A stretch of 36,558 bases of DNA from Pseudomonadota bacterium (GCA_023435725.1 JAEYRD010000178.1:1-36558); one strand, 5' to 3'; positions 7,276 to 15,040 are shown, counted from the stretch's first letter. Notes: generated by a model not told the origin, from the sequence alone. A program made the numbers and translations.

Positions 7276-8883
7276 ATGTCCGGTATCGTTCTCTCCTCCT
7301 CGGTTCGTCAGAACCTGCTCTCCCTCCAGTCCACCGCCGACCTCCTCTCGACCACGCAGGGCCGCCTCGCCACGGGCAAGAAGGTCAACTCGGCGCTCGA
7401 CAATCCGACCAACTTCTTCACCGCGCAGTCTCTCGACAACCGCGCCGGCGACATCAACAACCTGCTCGACAGCATCGGCAACGGCGTGCAGGTGCTCCAG
7501 GCCGCCAACACCGGCATCACCTCGCTGCAGAAGCTGGTCGACAGCGCCAAGTCGGTTGCCAACCAGGCACTGCAGACCACGGTCGGCTATTCGACCCGCG
7601 CCAACATCACGTCCGCTGCGATCAACCGCAACGGCGTCGCGGTTGATGGTTCGGACCTTCGCGGCCTCGGCACCGTGAGCAACAACTCTGTGGCCGGCAC
7701 TGCAGTCGGTGCGATCACTGGCGCATCGCTACTTAGCTCGGCTGCGATCGGCCTCGCCGATGGTGATACTCTCACCATCAACGGCAAGACCATCACGTTC
7801 AACCTCTCGAACACGACCACGACCCAGACCAGTTCGACCGATGCCAGCGGCAACGTGACGTTCTATGTCGGCAACGCAACTGGTACCGCTCCGAAGGTTA
7901 GCGACCTGCTCAGCGCCATCGACACCGCGCAGGGTAACACCGGCACCGGTTCCGTCGCCTCGGCCGCGGCCGCCGGTGTCATCACGCTCAACACCGGTGT
8001 CAACGCCGATCTGACGATCGGCGGCACGGCGGCCACCAAGCTTGGCCTGACTGCGGGCACTACGAATCGCACCGGCGACACGCTGACTTTCGCCTCGCTC
8101 GGCGGTGGCCAGGCCGCGACCATCACCTTCGGCGATGGCACCGGCGGCACGGTCAAGACGCTGAACGACCTCAACACGGCGCTGGCCGCCAACAACATGT
8201 CGGCCTCGATCGACTCGACCGGCAAGCTGTCCATCTCGACCAACAACGACTACGCCTCGTACGCGTTGCCGACGGTCGGTGGCACGGCGCAGGCCGGTGG
8301 CGATGCCAACGGTGCGTTCCAGGCCTCGAAGGGCGCGGTGACGGTCGCGAATCCGATCAAGGATCCGGGCTCGCAGGCGACCCGCCAGGCCCTGGTGGCG
8401 CAGTACAATGGCATCATGCAGCAGATCAACACCACGGCCCAGGACGCGTCGTTCAACGGCGTCAACCTGCTCAATGGTGACTCGCTGAAGCTGGTGTTCA
8501 ACGAAACCGGCAAGTCGACCCTGACGATCACCGGCGTGACCTTCAACTCCGGCGGTCTCGGCCTGTCGAACCTCACCCAGGGCACCGACTTCATCGACAA
8601 CGCCGCCACCAACCGCGTGCTGACCACCCTGAACAACGCCAGCGCCACGCTGCGGTCGGAAGCCTCGACCCTGGGTTCGAACCTGTCGGTCGTGCAGATC
8701 CGTCAGGACTTCAACAAGAACCTGATCAACGTGCTGCAGACCGGCTCGGCGAACCTGACGCTGGCCGACACCAACGAGGAAGCGGCCAACAGCCAGGCGC
8801 TGTCCACCCGCCAGTCGATCGCGGTGTCCGCGCTGTCGCTGGCCAACCAGTCGCAGCAGAGCGTGCTGCAGCTGCTTCGCTGA
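7276..8883 (+). CDS. fliC: Flagellin (first of tandem pair)
   Basis: 535 residues. The N-terminal helices (SVRQNLLSLQSTADLL, LATGKKVNSALDNPTNFFTA) and C-terminal helices (QDFNKNLINVLQTGSANLTL ... SLANQSQQSVLQLLR) are the D0/D1 polymerisation core. Between residues about 140 and 345 is a surface insert with two beta-rich modules: a DUF1522-like unit (GDTLTINGKTITFN ... ATKLGLTAG) and a second unit beginning GDTLTFASLGGG. The length suits the thick subpolar filament of Bradyrhizobium rather than its roughly 30-kDa thin flagellins; the system assignment is inference. ATG 7276 has AAAGG eight bases upstream. It ends in a strong terminator, so it is probably monocistronic. Confidence 0.95.
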   Translation: MSGIVLSSSVRQNLLSLQSTADLLSTTQGRLATGKKVNSALDNPTNFFTAQSLDNRAGDINNLLDSIGNGVQVLQAANTGITSLQKLVDSAKSVANQALQTTVGYSTRANITSAAINRNGVAVDGSDLRGLGTVSNNSVAGTAVGAITGASLLSSAAIGLADGDTLTINGKTITFNLSNTTTTQTSSTDASGNVTFYVGNATGTAPKVSDLLSAIDTAQGNTGTGSVASAAAAGVITLNTGVNADLTIGGTAATKLGLTAGTTNRTGDTLTFASLGGGQAATITFGDGTGGTVKTLNDLNTALAANNMSASIDSTGKLSISTNNDYASYALPTVGGTAQAGGDANGAFQASKGAVTVANPIKDPGSQATRQALVAQYNGIMQQINTTAQDASFNGVNLLNGDSLKLVFNETGKSTLTITGVTFNSGGLGLSNLTQGTDFIDNAATNRVLTTLNNASATLRSEASTLGSNLSVVQIRQDFNKNLINVLQTGSANLTLADTNEEAANSQALSTRQSIAVSALSLANQSQQSVLQLLR

Positions 8884-8909
8884 TATCTCAGGCGAGGTAC
8901 GAATACGGG

Positions 8910-8942
8910 ACGGCGGGGCAGGAGCCCCGCCGTTCTTTTTTT
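8910..8942 (+). terminator. Rho-independent terminator after the first flagellin
   Basis: CGGCGGGGC (8911-8919), AGGA loop, GCCCCGCCG (8924-8932), then TTC and seven T (8936-8942). Textbook structure 27 bases past the stop. Confidence 0.92.
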
Positions 8943-8994
8943 GCGTGTCCCTTGTTCCGGACCTTCCGCTTCAACGCTTTGTTAACCCTGCAAA

Positions 8995-9037
8995 TTAAGC
9001 CGCGATTAACCATAATTTAAGCGCTGCTCCCTAGAAT
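8995..9037 (+). promoter_or_regulatory. Phased triple CtrA box and -10 of the second flagellin
   Basis: TTAA occurs at 8995, 9006 and 9017, each separated by exactly seven bases, so two full TTAA-N7-TTAA boxes overlap; the middle one reads TTAACCAT. A TAGAAT at 9032-9037, 11 bases after the last TTAA, is a plausible -10. A further TTAAC at 8982 is out of phase. The ATG lies at 9106, leaving a leader of about 60 bases. Confidence 0.75.
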
Positions 9038-9105
9038 CACCCTCAGTGATGCTGTTCCGCGTCGTGCGCGATCAGTCGATGTGACGGGTACCTAGGGAAC
9101 AACCT

Positions 9106-10746
9106 ATGTCAAATATTGTGCTTACAGCGGCAGTTCGTCAGAACCTGTTATCGCTGCAGTCGACCGCGGACATGCTCGCCTCAACCCAGAACCGGCTTGC
9201 CAGCGGCAAGAAGGTCAACACGGCTCTCGACAATCCGACGAATTTCTTCACCGCGGCGGGCCTCGACGCCCGGGCCGGCGACATCAGCAACCTGCTCGAC
9301 AGCATCGGCAACGGCGTGCAGGTGCTTCAGGCGGCCAACACAGGCATCACCTCGCTGCAGAAGCTGGTGGACAGCGCCAAGTCGGTCGCCAGCCAGGCGC
9401 TGCAGACCACGGTCGGCTATTCGACCCGCGCCAACATCACCTCAGGCGCCATCACCCGGAACGGTGTCCAGATTGACGGCACCGATCTCCGCGGCCTCGG
9501 CACCATGAGCAATCGGATCTATACCGGCGGTGTCGTCAACGCCGGCGCGGGCCCCGGCACCGTCGCTGGTAGCACGACGCTCGCCTCGCTCAGCGGCACC
9601 AGCGCGCTGTCGAACGGCGATGTCCTGACGGTGAACGGCAAGAACATCACCTTCGACACCGCGACGGTGACGTCTCAGACCAGCGCCACCGATGCCTTCG
9701 GAAACGTGACCTTCTACCTTGGGACCAGTGGTACGGCTCCGACGGTTGCCAACCTGCTCAGCGCCATCGACACTGCGGCCGGCAATACCGGCACCGGCTC
9801 GGTCGCCTCGACGGTTGCGACCTCCGGTTCGGCAACCTCTGCATTGCAGCTCAACACCGGCGTCAATTCCGACCTGACGCTCTCCGGCACCGCGGCCACC
9901 AAGCTCGGTCTGACCGCAAACACGTACAACCGGACCGGTGACACGTTGAGCTTCGCCGCGCTCGGCGGCGGTCTCCCCACCACGATCACCTTCGGCGACG
10001 GCACCGGCGGTACGGTCAAGACGCTGAACGACCTCAACACGCTGCTCGCCGGCGACAATCTCTCCGCTTCGATCGACTCGACCGGCCACCTCACGATATC
10101 GACGAGCAACGATTTTGCGTCGTACACATTCCCGGCAGTCAGCGGCACGGCACAGGATGCGACCGATGGCAACGGTGCGTTCCAGTTCTCGAAGGGCGCG
10201 GTGACGGTTACGACGCCGATCAAGGATCCGACCTCGCAGGCGGTCCGTCAGAACCTTGTCATCCAGTACAACAACATTCTGGCGCAGATCAACACCACGG
10301 CCCAGGACGCCTCGTTCAACGGTGTCAACCTGCTCAATGGCGACACGCTGAAGCTGGTGTTCAACGAAACCGGCAAGTCGACGCTGACGATTACCGGCGT
10401 AACTTTCAATGCCGGCGGTCTCGGCCTTTCGACTTTGCTCCAGGGCACCGACTTCATCGACAACGCCGCGACCAATCGCGTGTTGACGTCCCTGAGCAAC
10501 GCGAGCAGCACGCTGCGCTCGCAGGCCTCGGCGCTGGGTTCGAACCTGTCGATCGTGCAGGTGCGGCAGGATTTCAACAAGAACCTGATCAACGTGCTGC
10601 AGACCGGCTCGGCAAACCTGACGCTGGCCGACACCAACGAGGAAGCGGCCAACAGCCAGGCGCTGTCGACCCGCCAGTCGATCGCGGTCTCCGCGCTGTC
10701 GTTGGCCAACCAGTCGCAGCAGAGCGTGCTGCAGCTGCTCCGCTAA
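9106..10746 (+). CDS. fliC: Flagellin (second of tandem pair)
   Basis: 546 residues, a paralog of the upstream flagellin. The first 130 and last 160 residues are almost identical to it (same VRQNLLSLQSTAD opening and LANQSQQSVLQLLR end), while the central beta-rich part (about 135-355) differs by substitutions and small insertions, such as the GAGPGTVAGSTTLASLSG segment. This fits a filament built from related subunits with a shared core and varied surface. It has its own promoter and its own terminator. The ATG context lacks a strong Shine-Dalgarno sequence (only AGGGAAC at 9094-9100). Confidence 0.95.
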   Translation: MSNIVLTAAVRQNLLSLQSTADMLASTQNRLASGKKVNTALDNPTNFFTAAGLDARAGDISNLLDSIGNGVQVLQAANTGITSLQKLVDSAKSVASQALQTTVGYSTRANITSGAITRNGVQIDGTDLRGLGTMSNRIYTGGVVNAGAGPGTVAGSTTLASLSGTSALSNGDVLTVNGKNITFDTATVTSQTSATDAFGNVTFYLGTSGTAPTVANLLSAIDTAAGNTGTGSVASTVATSGSATSALQLNTGVNSDLTLSGTAATKLGLTANTYNRTGDTLSFAALGGGLPTTITFGDGTGGTVKTLNDLNTLLAGDNLSASIDSTGHLTISTSNDFASYTFPAVSGTAQDATDGNGAFQFSKGAVTVTTPIKDPTSQAVRQNLVIQYNNILAQINTTAQDASFNGVNLLNGDTLKLVFNETGKSTLTITGVTFNAGGLGLSTLLQGTDFIDNAATNRVLTSLSNASSTLRSQASALGSNLSIVQVRQDFNKNLINVLQTGSANLTLADTNEEAANSQALSTRQSIAVSALSLANQSQQSVLQLLR

Positions 10747-10779
10747 CATCGCAGCGCAAGATCGCAACACGAGATATCG

Positions 10780-10807
10780 CGGCGGGGCTAATGCCTCGCC
10801 GTTCTTT
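10780..10807 (+). terminator. Rho-independent terminator after the second flagellin
   Basis: CGGCGGGGC (10780-10788), TAAT loop, GCCTCGCCG (10793-10801) with one G-T pair, then TTCTTTT. Its stem closely matches the terminator of the first flagellin, so the duplication probably included it. Confidence 0.88.
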
Positions 10808-10848
10808 TGAAGGAGACCGCTAAGACGGGATTAGCTGAGATTGATGCG

Positions 10849-10900
10849 CATCACGCGAAGCGTGTTTACAGCATGCATGCGCGCATCTAGCTTCGTGATG
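10849..10900. repeat. Imperfect inverted repeat upstream of flaF
   Basis: CATCACGCGAAGC (10849-10861) faces GCTTCGTGATG (10890-10900), complementary apart from a CG insertion in the left arm. It lies between the flagellin terminator and the flaF promoter. No T-run follows. Role unknown. Confidence 0.5.
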
Positions 10901-10947
10901 AAGGACTCCGTGACCCGTAATAGTGCGGGGTGCCTCAAAGCGCTCAC

Positions 10948-10979
10948 GTAAGCAAATCTTAAGCGGTGCTGCCTAGGGT
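10948..10979 (+). promoter_or_regulatory. CtrA-like box and -10 of flaF
   Basis: GTAA (10948-10951), seven bases, TTAA (10959-10962), then 11 bases and TAGGGT at 10974. The segment TTAAGCGGTGCTGCCTAG closely matches TTAAGCGCTGCTCCCTAG at 9017 before the second flagellin, including the box to -10 spacing. Confidence 0.6.
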
Positions 10980-11035
10980 TGGGAAAGAAATCCTGAGCAC
11001 GTTCAACGGGCTAGGTAACCTCCAAGGTGTGATTG

Positions 11036-11404
11036 ATGTCGAATTCCGCTGCCTCGGCCTACGCCCGTGTTGCAACGACCACCGCATCTCCTCGCGACAT
11101 CGAGGCGCAGACCCTGCTCAAGGCGGCCAACAAGCTTCAAGACGCGGTCAACAATGCCGACCCGCTCAGCGAGGAGACGAAGCACGCGCTGATGTTCAAC
11201 CGCAAGCTCTGGACCATCTTCCTGAGCGAGGCGATGCGCGACAACAATCCGCAGCCGCTCGACGTCCGGCAGAAGATCGCCAATATCAGCGTCTTCGTGC
11301 TGAGCCAGACCGCCGCGTTGCAGATGAGCCCGCAGTTCGATCATTTCCGTCCGCTGATCGAGATCAACCGGAATATTGCCGCTGGCCTGTCCGGCCGTCC
11401 CTGA
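11036..11404 (+). CDS. flaF: Flagellin synthesis regulator FlaF
   Basis: 122 residues, matching the FlaF family (ARVATTTASPRDIEAQTL, FNRKLWTIFLSEAM, NISVFVLSQTAAL). FlaF is required for flagellin translation and filament assembly in Caulobacter and Brucella, acting opposite to FlbT. ATG 11036 is preferred over the adjacent TTG at 11033 because AAGG lies nine bases upstream. It follows the flagellins and has its own CtrA-like promoter; a small unknown gene follows 12 bases later and is probably cotranscribed. Confidence 0.93.
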   Translation: MSNSAASAYARVATTTASPRDIEAQTLLKAANKLQDAVNNADPLSEETKHALMFNRKLWTIFLSEAMRDNNPQPLDVRQKIANISVFVLSQTAALQMSPQFDHFRPLIEINRNIAAGLSGRP

Positions 11405-11416
11405 TGGAGGCTCGTC

Positions 11417-11785
11417 ATGGCCGACCTCATGAGCATCCTGTCGACCGCGTATAAGTCGAACGTGCTTTCGACCGCAAAGGGTTCGTCGAAATACGTTCCG
11501 GTCGATTCCACGCTGTATGAGGGCAGCTGGAGCGGCATCTATTCCGACGGCAAGAAGTTCTCGCTGAACATCTCGCGGGTCGACGGGTTTCGCGCGCAGA
11601 TCCACTATGAGAGCGCCGGCACGTCGCAATACCAGCAGGTCCTGATCAAGGACTCGTCGTTCCGCTTCGCGAATACCAGGTTCACGCTGACCGCCGTCGG
11701 CAAGGCGGAGATCAAGAACGTCGTCACCAATTCCGCGACCGGCGCGACCTATCTCGACACCGCCATTGCCAAGCGCGCGACCTGA
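11417..11785 (+). CDS. Small conserved-looking protein downstream of flaF, function unknown
   Basis: 122 residues, preceded by GGAGG (11404-11408), a good ribosome site. After an N-terminal helix (LMSILSTAYKSNVL) it is rich in predicted beta strands (GSWSGIYSDGKKFSLNISRV, AQIHYESAG, TRFTLTAVGKAEI). There is no signal peptide, membrane segment or cysteine. It is probably cotranscribed with flaF and convergent with the FlaG-like gene only three bases away. I do not recognise the family. Position suggests a flagellar accessory or filament-associated protein, but nothing in the sequence proves that. Confidence 0.75.
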   Translation: MADLMSILSTAYKSNVLSTAKGSSKYVPVDSTLYEGSWSGIYSDGKKFSLNISRVDGFRAQIHYESAGTSQYQQVLIKDSSFRFANTRFTLTAVGKAEIKNVVTNSATGATYLDTAIAKRAT

Positions 11786-11788
11786 TCG

Positions 11789-12148
11789 TCAGGCGCTGAG
11801 GTCCGTGTTGAGCGGGCGCGAGGGCTCGGACTTCAGATCCTGTGCATGGAAATAGGCCCGCCGGCGCAACATCGCTTCGTCCGGGAACTGGTTGACCACC
11901 GCGTCGGTCCTGTCGTTGACCACCTGAAAGACGAAAGATGCGGCCGCCTGGTCGAATACGACCTGGCGCGAGATGTTCTCGTTGTTCTGGAGATCATTGC
12001 GCATCGCCGCGCTGGCATCGCTCGCGGTGACCGTCTGGCTCACCGGCAAATCAGTTTGCACGGCCTCGTTCGCCGCCGAATTCGACGTCGTTACGATCTG
12101 CGCGGGAGCCGGTATCCCCACCGGCCTGATGCTGAAATCTGTGCTCAT
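11789..12148 (-). CDS. FlaG-like protein
   Basis: 119 residues. The N-terminal half is a Ser/Thr/Ala-rich, low-complexity linker. The C-terminal half (VVFDQAAASFVFQVVNDRTD then VVNQFPDEAMLRRRAYF) follows the FlaG pattern: a strand pair, an 'x-D-x-x-x-x-V-V-x-x-x-P' turn and a closing helix. FlaG proteins influence filament length in several bacteria. An AGGAGG six bases before the ATG supports the start. It sits next to the flaF pair in convergent orientation and downstream of the flgN-like gene, separated by an inverted repeat. Assignment rests on pattern only. Confidence 0.6.
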   Translation of the reverse strand: MSTDFSIRPVGIPAPAQIVTTSNSAANEAVQTDLPVSQTVTASDASAAMRNDLQNNENISRQVVFDQAAASFVFQVVNDRTDAVVNQFPDEAMLRRRAYFHAQDLKSEPSRPLNTDLSA

Positions 12149-12229
12149 GGCAGCCTCCTGGTTGCCTGGTCTGAGTCAAATCCCAACCCCTCTCAATGCG
12201 CAACCATGGAACACCAGGATTGAAGACCT

Positions 12230-12250
12230 GGTTAGGAAACGTGCCTAACC
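12230..12250. repeat. Perfect inverted repeat upstream of the FlaG-like gene
   Basis: GGTTAGG (12230-12236), seven bases AAACGTG, CCTAACC (12244-12250). It lies 80 bases upstream of the FlaG-like start and downstream of the flgN-like gene on the same strand. Spacing of one helical turn and a half suggests a protein-binding operator rather than a terminator, since no T-run follows on the minus strand. Confidence 0.55.
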
Positions 12251-12307
12251 GCGCGGCGACGTCGCAGCGCGCTTTTTCGTAAAATTGTCGTTGGTTCTTG
12301 CGTGCGC

Positions 12308-12805
12308 TCAGAGCGAGCGGCTGACCGCGAGCGGAGTGATGTGGCGCGGACCGGGAGCGGCACGACGCCCCGCGGCCGTATAGGTGTTCGGTACGTTGCG
12401 CTTCTGGATCTCTGCATTGACGCCGCGCACGACACTTTCAGAGACCGCGTGTGCGGTCGCGAGCACGGTGAGGTTGACCTGGAGCATCGCGCGGAACGCG
12501 TCGTGGTGCCGATGCAGCGTCGAGAGCAGCTCGGGAGCGGATGTCGCAAGGTCGGCCTGGTTCGCCTTCAACTGGTTGACGGCGCCGACATAGTTCCGCG
12601 TCAGCTCCTGCTTTTCGCTTTCGAGGGTCATCGCCTCGCGGACCTTGCCGGCTCGAACGAGCTCGGTCTCGCGCTCGATTAGCCCGAGCAGGGAGCTCAT
12701 CGCATCCATCAGGTGCTCGGCGATCTTGCGTGCCGCGGCGCTCTCGGGCGTATTGTTCGGGCGCGGCGCTTGCATCGGCGGGCGTGACGCGTTGAAGTGG
12801 TTCAT
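12308..12805 (-). CDS. flgN: FlgN-like flagellar export chaperone
   Basis: 165 residues, mostly alpha-helical, with the FlgN pattern: an N-terminal helix (LMDAMSSLLGLIERETELV), a middle 'AMTLESEKQELTRNYVGAVNQL' type helix recognisable as the E-K-x-x-L motif, and a C-terminal helix of small residues (LTVLATAHAVSESVVRGV). FlgN escorts FlgK and FlgL to the export gate. The start at 12805 follows the rod-binding gene by 11 bases, so it is in the flgI operon. A longer in-frame start at 12940 would overlap that gene and is unlikely. Confidence 0.75.
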   Translation of the reverse strand: MNHFNASRPPMQAPRPNNTPESAAARKIAEHLMDAMSSLLGLIERETELVRAGKVREAMTLESEKQELTRNYVGAVNQLKANQADLATSAPELLSTLHRHHDAFRAMLQVNLTVLATAHAVSESVVRGVNAEIQKRNVPNTYTAAGRRAAPGPRHITPLAVSRSL

Positions 12806-12816
12806 CTCGTTTGACC

Positions 12817-13197
12817 TTATGCCGTGCGGATCGTCTTCGCCTGCTGCAGGATGAGGGTGCGGTAGACTTCGGTTGCGACGCCGACGCCGCCGGCCTTGGC
12901 GAAGTTCTTGGAATATTGCTCGGTCAGCATCGAGCGCCACACGCCGGTGCCGGGCGTGTTGCCGAACGGGCCTTCGCCCTTCAGGCCCGAGGTCATCTGC
13001 GAGAACATGCTGTTGAGGAACATCGCCTCGAAATCGGTGGCAGTCTTCTGCGCCTTGGTTTGCTGCTGCGGCGAGACCTTCTGCAGCGCGGCCGCGAGCT
13101 CGAAATCCGGCCGGCCGTTGCGGCTCTCCACCGAGAAGGCGGGGTTGGAGAAGGCGGAGTTGACGACGTGCGCGGTGTTGATCATGCCGGTCTGCAT
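12817..13197 (-). CDS. flgJ: Rod-binding protein (FlgJ N-domain/CheL type)
   Basis: 126 residues, the short alphaproteobacterial form without the muramidase domain of enteric FlgJ. The core TATDFEAMFLNSMFSQM and the following GEGPFGNTPGTGVWRSMLTE stretch are diagnostic of the rod-binding domain (Caulobacter CheL). It acts in the periplasm as rod scaffold or cap. Its ATG overlaps the flgI stop by one base (TGATG), showing translational coupling. A separate peptidoglycan hydrolase would be needed and is not in the window. Confidence 0.88.
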   Translation of the reverse strand: MQTGMINTAHVVNSAFSNPAFSVESRNGRPDFELAAALQKVSPQQQTKAQKTATDFEAMFLNSMFSQMTSGLKGEGPFGNTPGTGVWRSMLTEQYSKNFAKAGGVGVATEVYRTLILQQAKTIRTA

Positions 13198-14321
13198 CAC
13201 ATCACCTCGATGTCGGCTTCGATCGCGCCGGCGGCCTTGATGGCCTGGAGGATGCCGATGAGGTCGCGGGGGCCGATGCCGAGGCCGTTGAGGCCGTCGA
13301 CGAGTTGCTGAAGCGAGACGCCATTCTTGACGACGGCGAACTTCTTGCCGTCCTCGCTGACGCCGACGCTGGTGCGTGGCGTCACTACGGTGCGTCCCCG
13401 CGACAGCGGGTTGGGCTGGCTGACCTGCGGGCTCTCGGAGATGGTGACGGTAAGGTTGCCTTGCGCCACAGCGACGGTGGCGACGCGGACGTCGCGGCCC
13501 ATCACGATGATGCCCGAGCGTTCGTCGATGACGATCTTGGCGGCGAGGTCGGGATCGACCTGAAGCTGCTCGATCTCGGTGAGGAAGGCGACGACGTTGC
13601 CCTTGAATTCCGGCGGGACCGACAGCTGTACCGTCGAAGGATCGATCGGCTCGGCGGTCTTGACGCCGAGATAGTCGTTGATCGCGGCCGCGATCCGCTT
13701 GGCCGTGGTGAAGTCGGCGTTGCGCAGCGCGAGCCGCACGTTCGGCAGCCGATTGAGCGCGAATTCGATCTCGCGCTCGATGATGGCGCCGTTGGCGATG
13801 CGGCCCACGGTCGGAACGCCGCGGACGATCTTGGCCGCTTCGCCCTCGGCCTGAAAACCGGAGATCGCGAGCGAGCCCTGTCCGACCGCGTAGACGTTGC
13901 CGTCGGCGCCGAGCAGGGGCGTGACCAGCAGGGTTCCGCCGCGCAGATCCTTGGCGTCCCCGAGCGCGGAGACGGTGACGTCCATCCGCGTGCCTTGCGT
14001 GGCGAAGGCCGGCAGGTTCCCGGTCACCATCACGGCAGCGACGTTGCCGGTACGGATGGTGGCGCCGCGGATGTTGACGCCCATGCGTTCGAGCATCGCT
14101 TGCAGCGACTGTTTGGTGAAAGGGATGTTGTTGAGCGTGTCGCCGGTGCCGTTGAGGCCGACCACGAGGCCGTAGCCGATGAGCTGGTTCTGCCGCACGC
14201 CTTCGATGTTGGCGAGATCCTTGATGCGCGAGGTCGCGGCTGCAGGCGCGACCGAGAGCGCCAGCGCTGACAGCGCGACGCAGGCCACCCCAACGATTCT
14301 CACCCAACGAACGCCTGGCAT
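13197..14321 (-). CDS. flgI: Flagellar P-ring protein FlgI
   Basis: 374 residues with a cleavable signal peptide (hydrophobic VGVACVALSALALSVAPAAA, about 10-29), then RIKDLANIEGVRQNQLIGYG and LVVGLNGTGDTL, hallmark FlgI sequences. It forms the ring around the rod at the peptidoglycan layer. ATG 14321 has GGAG about ten bases upstream and a leader of about 65 bases from the predicted sigma-54 start. An in-frame ATG at 14372 would add 17 residues before the signal peptide and leave almost no leader. It is first in an operon with flgJ and flgN, and divergent from fliX as in Caulobacter. Confidence 0.95.
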   Translation of the reverse strand: MPGVRWVRIVGVACVALSALALSVAPAAATSRIKDLANIEGVRQNQLIGYGLVVGLNGTGDTLNNIPFTKQSLQAMLERMGVNIRGATIRTGNVAAVMVTGNLPAFATQGTRMDVTVSALGDAKDLRGGTLLVTPLLGADGNVYAVGQGSLAISGFQAEGEAAKIVRGVPTVGRIANGAIIEREIEFALNRLPNVRLALRNADFTTAKRIAAAINDYLGVKTAEPIDPSTVQLSVPPEFKGNVVAFLTEIEQLQVDPDLAAKIVIDERSGIIVMGRDVRVATVAVAQGNLTVTISESPQVSQPNPLSRGRTVVTPRTSVGVSEDGKKFAVVKNGVSLQQLVDGLNGLGIGPRDLIGILQAIKAAGAIEADIEVM

Positions 14322-14395
14322 CCTCTGCTCCCCGAGGCTCCTCAAATCTCGGACCGTCTGCGACACTCCCATGACGAGCTGGTCCGACGCTTTCC

Positions 14396-14413
14396 TTGCG
14401 AGCGCTGTGCCAA
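14396..14413 (-). promoter_or_regulatory. Sigma-54 promoter of the flgI operon
   Basis: On the minus strand TTGGCACAGCGCTCGCAA: GG at 14411-14410, exactly ten bases, GC at 14399-14398. This fits the TGGCAC-N5-TTGC consensus at seven of the key positions. Transcription would start near 14386. In Caulobacter such promoters are activated by FlbD with FliX. Confidence 0.7.
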
Positions 14414-14530
14414 CGTGGGGCGGCGGGGGTAGGTGATTGAATGAGTTGAATAAATCTGTTGCGGCCGGTGCCAGCAGGTGTTGTCCCTGAGGAGCGAAAC
14501 TGCCGCCCGTCGGCAGATTTTTCCGGGCTG

Positions 14531-14549
14531 TTTACGCGCTGTTAACCAT
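14531..14549 (+). promoter_or_regulatory. CtrA-type box upstream of fliX
   Basis: TTTA (14531-14534), CGCGCTG, TTAACCAT (14542-14549). The right half-site is perfect and the left differs by one base. It is 42 bases before the fliX ATG. Confidence 0.65.
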
Positions 14550-14590
14550 AATACAGCGAAGGTGAGGCATCGATCACCCGGATTGCTGCG

Positions 14591-15004
14591 ATGCGCATCT
14601 ACGGACCGAACGGCACCACGCTTGGAACGCCGGCCAGCCAGGCCAGGCGGACGGGCTCCGGCACCTTCGTGCTGCCCGACACCTCGTCGGCGCAGGAGAC
14701 GCGGGCCGCTGCGGCGCCGAAGGCCACCGCCAACATTGACGCATTGCTTGCGCTGCAGGGCATCGAGGAGGATCCGGTCGAGCGCCGCAAGCGCTCGGTC
14801 GCCCGCGGCAGGACCGCGCTCGACGTGCTCGACGATCTCAAGATGGGGCTCTTGTCCGGCAATCTCGACGCTTCGACCGTGATGCGGCTGCGCGATGCGG
14901 CGACGAACCTGAAATCGTCCTCGGGCGATCCCGGCCTCGATAGCGTGCTCTCCGAGATCGAGCTGCGCGTCGAGGTCGAACTGGCGAAGGCCGGACGGGC
15001 CTGA
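14591..15004 (+). CDS. fliX: Flagellar assembly regulator FliX
   Basis: 137 residues. The C-terminal two thirds (NIDALLALQGIEEDPVERRK, GRTALDVLDDLKMGLLSGNL, LDSVLSEIELRVEVELAKAG) match FliX of Caulobacter and rhizobia. FliX links completion of the early basal body to FlbD, the sigma-54 activator, and so opens the late flagellar promoters. The N-terminal 45 residues are Thr/Ser/Ala-rich and probably disordered. It is divergent from flgI, the same arrangement as in Caulobacter. A CtrA box on its side and a sigma-54 site on the flgI side fit its place between early and late classes. Confidence 0.92.
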   Translation: MRIYGPNGTTLGTPASQARRTGSGTFVLPDTSSAQETRAAAAPKATANIDALLALQGIEEDPVERRKRSVARGRTALDVLDDLKMGLLSGNLDASTVMRLRDAATNLKSSSGDPGLDSVLSEIELRVEVELAKAGRA

Positions 15005-15040
15005 GGCTCACGTTTCCCTTTATCGACTTCAAAGGCTCCC

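Noticed and set aside
12251..12285. GC-rich hairpin followed by TTTTT on the plus strand
   Set aside because: No plus-strand gene leads into it, since the nearest one ends at 11785 and is convergent, so a terminator role is unsupported.
12817..14307. A single long minus-strand open frame across flgI and the rod-binding gene
   Set aside because: Only its last 126 codons are a real protein. The rest is out of frame with flgI, which is read in another minus frame.
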